The notes under the pieces were generated by a model. That model did not search any database and was not told where the DNA came from. It saw only the letters and a program-made list of their open reading frames with translations. DNA of 64,000 nucleotides from Cacajao melanocephalus (lineage: Eukaryota; Chordata; Mammalia; Primates; Pitheciidae), in NCBI GenBank assembly GCA_963573385.1, contig CAUYLG010066214.1:1-64000 (forward strand), read 5' to 3'. The position numbers were made by a program, and so were the translations under genes. How positions within the stretch are numbered: the stretch's first letter is position 1; each line of letters opens with the position of its first letter. Positions 63,198-64,000 of this stretch are shown in pieces.

Positions 63198-64000
63198 TAT
63201 CCACTAGGGACATATGATAGCCAGTGACACTGTAGGGTCTTATCAGGTCTGGAAAACTCAACCTTTGCTATGCCACTGTCCTTTTATACTCTTTACTTAC
63301 ATTACCATTCGGAAAAGTGTAGACTAACAATAGAATGAGGATTTGTGTGCATGTACTGAAAAACAGACTTAGCGTTAGGAATGTTGCATCCTTATATCTG
63401 TGGAGAAAGTAGAATGAATATCTGAAGAATATCTCTGCCTCCAGCTTTCCAACATTCTGGAGAGCCAGTTTCCCTGCATCTTCTATGTGAACCAATTAAT
63501 AGGACGTTAAAGAAAAAGGTAAGAATTTGTTTGAACTCAAGGATCTGACACAGGCTATTTCAATGAATTTTGCATTCTAATAAAATAAATAATTGAAGTC
63601 TAAAAATTCTCTATGTCCAAATAAAATAATATCCAATTTTTTGTGTAATAAACTAAAGCTTATCAAATAGCTTCCATTAAGTTTGAAGGAAAAATAATTT
63701 AAAAATCCATTGTAACTGAGCTTCAAATAACATAAGCATTGCGTTGGCAAGTTTGGTAAGAGCATGTTCTCTACAAATTTATAGAAGTGAAATTGTCATT
63801 AGTATGTCTTCTGAAAAGGGAGTGAGTGATAGAAACCACTGTATTTAAAAAAATCATTTAGTTAGAATTATGTTTGTGTACTGGGGTTCATGCAGGATCT
63901 TGCACAAAGAAAATAAGCAAGTTGTAACCCTCTCTGTTTTTTACTTTCATAGACAAAGTTTATGCCCAGTTTTGGAATCCTATTGCAGCTATTAAGAGCT
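63198..64000. other. Unassigned AT-rich sequence
   Basis: No gene or named repeat is seen up to the window edge. Confidence 0.45.

Overview
The window is primate nuclear DNA, most likely human. Alu elements (7SL-derived, primate-specific), a young-type L1 3' end, THE1/MST LTRs, MER1, MER5, MER20 and Tigger-type DNA transposons and old MIR/L2 copies are interspersed in AT-rich sequence. No prokaryotic, viral or plasmid-like gene organisation is visible, and no intact multi-domain protein-coding gene. Nearly all short open frames are chance frames or fragments of L1 ORF2 and Alu.

Layout. 0-0.3 kb: a CpG-rich patch with acceptor- and donor-like signals, a possible exon of an unknown transcript. 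1.6-3.1 kb: a 5'-truncated L1PA-like element with a target-site duplication. 4.2-8.8 kb: a run of older L1 pieces, one split by an Alu. 9.9-20.6 kb: L2, MIR, Alu, a MaLR LTR, MER5A, an unnamed LTR-like repeat and an 85-bp tandem duplication. 20.6-32 kb: mostly unassigned AT-rich DNA with L2, MER20 and MIR. 32-37.3 kb: an Alu, an antisense L1, a perfect inverted repeat, a full-length dead KRT8 retrocopy on the minus strand (34746-36263), then L2 and L1ME. 38-45 kb: several MIRs (one split by an Alu), AluJ, and a Tigger/MER44-type transposon holding a solo MaLR LTR and an Alu. 49-51.6 kb: an L1 carrying an Alu fragment and a THE1 solo LTR, then a second THE1 LTR. 53-64 kb: MIR, L2, a CA repeat, a CTCF-like motif and a complete MER1 element with a perfect 8-bp duplication.

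The only recognisable host gene sequence is the keratin 8 pseudogene, which is broken by several single-base indels and a nonsense codon. The best-supported structure is the transposon history: insertions dated against one another by nesting and target-site duplications. I found no convincing undescribed functional system. The items most worth a second look are the terminal CpG-rich exon candidate, the CTCF-like site near 61.5 kb, the missing 3' end of the KRT8 retrocopy and the nearby hairpin.
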